A stretch of 64,000 bases of DNA, taken from the NCBI GenBank assembly GCA_902363445.1, contig CABJAB010000003.1, positions 310,001 through 374,000 of the forward strand, written 5' to 3'. The position numbers and the translations under genes were made by a program. The DNA comes from Lachnospiraceae bacterium. Its GTDB lineage: Bacteria > Bacillota > Clostridia > Lachnospirales > Lachnospiraceae. Of this stretch, positions 62,402 to 64,000 are shown in pieces. The notes beneath the pieces were generated by a model that was not told the DNA's origin, ran no database searches, and saw only the letters and a list, made by a program, of their open reading frames with translations. Position 1 is the first letter of the stretch. Each line of letters opens with the position of its first letter.

Positions 62402-63784
62402 CTATCCGATAAGGATTCTTTCTTCCGGCAGCATCCGGTTCTGCTGTTTTCCCTTGCGTTTTAACGCCAGCGCCAGCGCCAAAGTAACAGGGCCGATACG
62501 GCCAATATACATGACGCACACCAGGATCAGCTTTCCCGCTCCGGTAAGACTGCTTGTAATCCCTCGGGTCAGACCCACGGTGCCCATGGCTGAAGCCACC
62601 TCAAACAGAGTATCCTGGAACCCCAGCCCATCGGTGGCAAACAGCAGCACCGAAGCACTGAGCACCACAGTCAGCGCCAGCACCGTCACCGTCAGCGCCG
62701 TCCTGCCCGCGTCTGCAGAAATCCTGCGGTCCATAAATTCCGTATCCTTTTTTCCTTGGATTGTTGACAATACCATCAGGATCAGGATGCCGACCGTCGT
62801 GGTCTTGATTCCTCCGGCCGTTCCTGCAGGAGAGCCGCCTATTATCATCAAAATGATGGTAAGAAGTGTGGAGCCCTCCGTGAGTCCCGCCTGCGGGACC
62901 GTCTCAAAGCCGGCCGTCCTGGTCGTCACCGACTGGAACAAAGAAGCCATGGCCTTTTCACCGAAGTTCATATTTCCAATGGTATCCGGATTGTTGTATT
63001 CAAACAAAAAGAAAAATAAAGCCCCGCCGAATATCAGGATGGCCGTCATAAGCAGCACCAGCTTAGAATGAAGACTCAGGCCCGCTGCAAATCCCCTTTT
63101 CTTTTCCTTCCGCTCCTTCCATGCCTTGAGGACATTCCACCAGACCACAAAGCCAAGGCCTCCGAAAATGATCAAAAGCATTGTGGTAAAATTAATGATG
63201 GGATTTCCCGCATAGGCCCGCAGGCTGGTATCTCCCACGATGTCCATGCCCGCGTTGCAGAAAGCGGATACGGCGTTAAATACGGACTTCCACAGCCCCT
63301 GAAAGAAACCGAACTCCGGAATAAAAACAGTCGCATACAGAACGGCCCCAATCCCTTCCAGGAGAAAGGTCCCTTTCGCGATCCGAATGATCAGCTTCAC
63401 CAGGCCGGACAAAGTGTCCATATTATAGGTCTCCTGAATCAGCATCCTGTCTTTCAGAGTAATCTTCTTTCCGATTATCACGAGCACACACATCGCCACA
63501 GTGATGACTCCCAAACCGCCGAGCTGCGCCAGAAGCATGATGATAAACTGTCCTAGAATACTCCAGTGGCTGGCCGTCACCACTGTAACCAGGCCTGTCA
63601 CGCAGATACTGGTAGTCGCCGTGAACAGCGCGTCGATCGGATTTGTCCAGGTCCCGTCAGCCGATGCAAAGGGAAACATCAAAAGCACTGCTCCCACCAG
63701 AATGGCCGCCGCAAATCCCAGGGCGATGATCCTGGTAGTCGTCAGGCCCCGCTTCTCTTTGGGATGAATCTCTTGTTCTACCAT
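62402..63784 (-). CDS. ktrB: KtrB-type potassium uptake channel subunit
   Basis: The 460-residue membrane protein has the four M1-P-M2 repeats of the Trk/Ktr group. Selectivity-filter-like segments are visible: TTSICVTGLVTV, AVSAFCNAGMDI, TTRTAGFETVPQ and MGTVGLTRGI, with GGSPAGTAGGIKTTTV after the third. It conducts K+ under control of KtrA, encoded 101 bp downstream. It lies 12 bp after apt. Confidence 0.95.
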   Translation of the reverse strand: MVEQEIHPKEKRGLTTTRIIALGFAAAILVGAVLLMFPFASADGTWTNPIDALFTATTSICVTGLVTVVTASHWSILGQFIIMLLAQLGGLGVITVAMCVLVIIGKKITLKDRMLIQETYNMDTLSGLVKLIIRIAKGTFLLEGIGAVLYATVFIPEFGFFQGLWKSVFNAVSAFCNAGMDIVGDTSLRAYAGNPIINFTTMLLIIFGGLGFVVWWNVLKAWKERKEKKRGFAAGLSLHSKLVLLMTAILIFGGALFFFLFEYNNPDTIGNMNFGEKAMASLFQSVTTRTAGFETVPQAGLTEGSTLLTIILMIIGGSPAGTAGGIKTTTVGILILMVLSTIQGKKDTEFMDRRISADAGRTALTVTVLALTVVLSASVLLFATDGLGFQDTLFEVASAMGTVGLTRGITSSLTGAGKLILVCVMYIGRIGPVTLALALALKRKGKQQNRMLPEERILIG

Positions 63785-63796
63785 AGCTTCACCACA

Positions 63797-64000
63797 TTAT
63801 TTTCCTTCATAGCAGATGACGCTCTCCACATTGTAGCCTTTCAGTTTTTGCCGCCCGTTTAGGCCGGCCAGCTCCATGAGGAAGCTGATCTTTACTACCT
63901 CGCCCCCCAGCTGCTCCACCAGCTTTATGATAGCCCCGATGGTCCCGCCTGTGGCGATCAGATCGTCTATGATCACTACCTTCTGGCCGGGCCTGACCGC
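63797..64000 (-). CDS. apt: Adenine phosphoribosyltransferase (partial, 5' end outside window)
   Basis: The last 67 codons of the gene are present. The PRPP-binding motif [18 protein letters not shown] is visible, followed by [27 protein letters not shown] and a C-terminal [15 protein letters not shown] end typical of Apt. It salvages adenine to AMP. Confidence 0.93.
   Translation of the reverse strand, partial: AVRPGQKVVIIDDLIATGGTIGAIIKLVEQLGGEVVKISFLMELAGLNGRQKLKGYNVESVICYEGK

Noticed and set aside
1..64000. Prophage, insertion sequence, CRISPR, tRNA or rRNA genes
   Set aside because: No transposase, integrase, phage structural protein, spaced repeat array or tRNA/rRNA sequence was recognised on either strand.

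Overview
The window is chromosomal DNA from a low-to-mid GC Gram-positive anaerobe, most probably a Lachnospiraceae-type member of the Clostridia. This rests on Firmicutes-style ribosome binding sites (GGAGG), the CdaA/CdaR pair, an HPr with His15 and Ser46, KtrA/KtrB, BirA, GreA next to LysS, a four-subunit ferredoxin-dependent 2-oxoacid oxidoreductase, and many clostridial membrane proteins. Every gene I can support lies on the minus strand, so transcription runs from high to low coordinates. I saw no rRNA, tRNA, CRISPR array, transposase or phage gene.

Region 1 (1-24.8 kb) is a large cell-surface polysaccharide locus. It begins at a perfect consensus promoter (24773-24801). In transcription order it encodes a GtrB-like glycosyltransferase (GT), a DUF2142 membrane protein, UDP-galactopyranose mutase, a fused LicC-like nucleotidyltransferase/PLP enzyme, LicD, a flippase, four GT2 or GT2-partner proteins, two more DUF2142 proteins, RfbC, an ABC exporter and two large GT2 proteins. 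A further GT-C-like membrane protein runs off the window edge. The exporter is unusual: the ATPase (Wzt-like) is fused to a polysaccharide pyruvyltransferase domain, and the permease (Wzm-like) carries an extracytoplasmic domain resembling one on a DUF2142 protein of the same locus. By eye, 13.7-21.8 kb is more GC-rich than its flanks, suggesting modular assembly.

Region 2 (24.8-33.6 kb) holds an acyltransferase, leuA behind a leader that looks like peptide-controlled translational attenuation, and an operon of two unknown membrane proteins, the c-di-AMP cyclase cdaA, cdaR, HPr and an oligosaccharide polymerase.

Region 3 (33.7-50.3 kb) looks like one catabolic operon of about 15 kb, preceded by its own LysR regulator. 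It has an Rbs-type sugar ABC transporter, a VOC protein, a duplicated SIS protein, two CitE-like lyases, two isomerase-like TIM barrels, KorDABC and a SucCD-like ligase. Together these suggest uptake of an unidentified sugar-like compound, cleavage, oxidation of a 2-oxoacid to an acyl-CoA, and ATP recovery. I do not recognise the pathway.

Region 4 (50.3-64 kb) is mostly housekeeping: lysS, greA, dusB, birA, argF, an SPFH/NfeD pair, a secreted SH3b/3D-domain cell-wall protein with a WalR-like box at its start site, an RNA methyltransferase, KtrAB potassium uptake, and the 3' end of apt. About 0.6 kb at 50.3-50.9 kb is unexplained, partly palindromic DNA.
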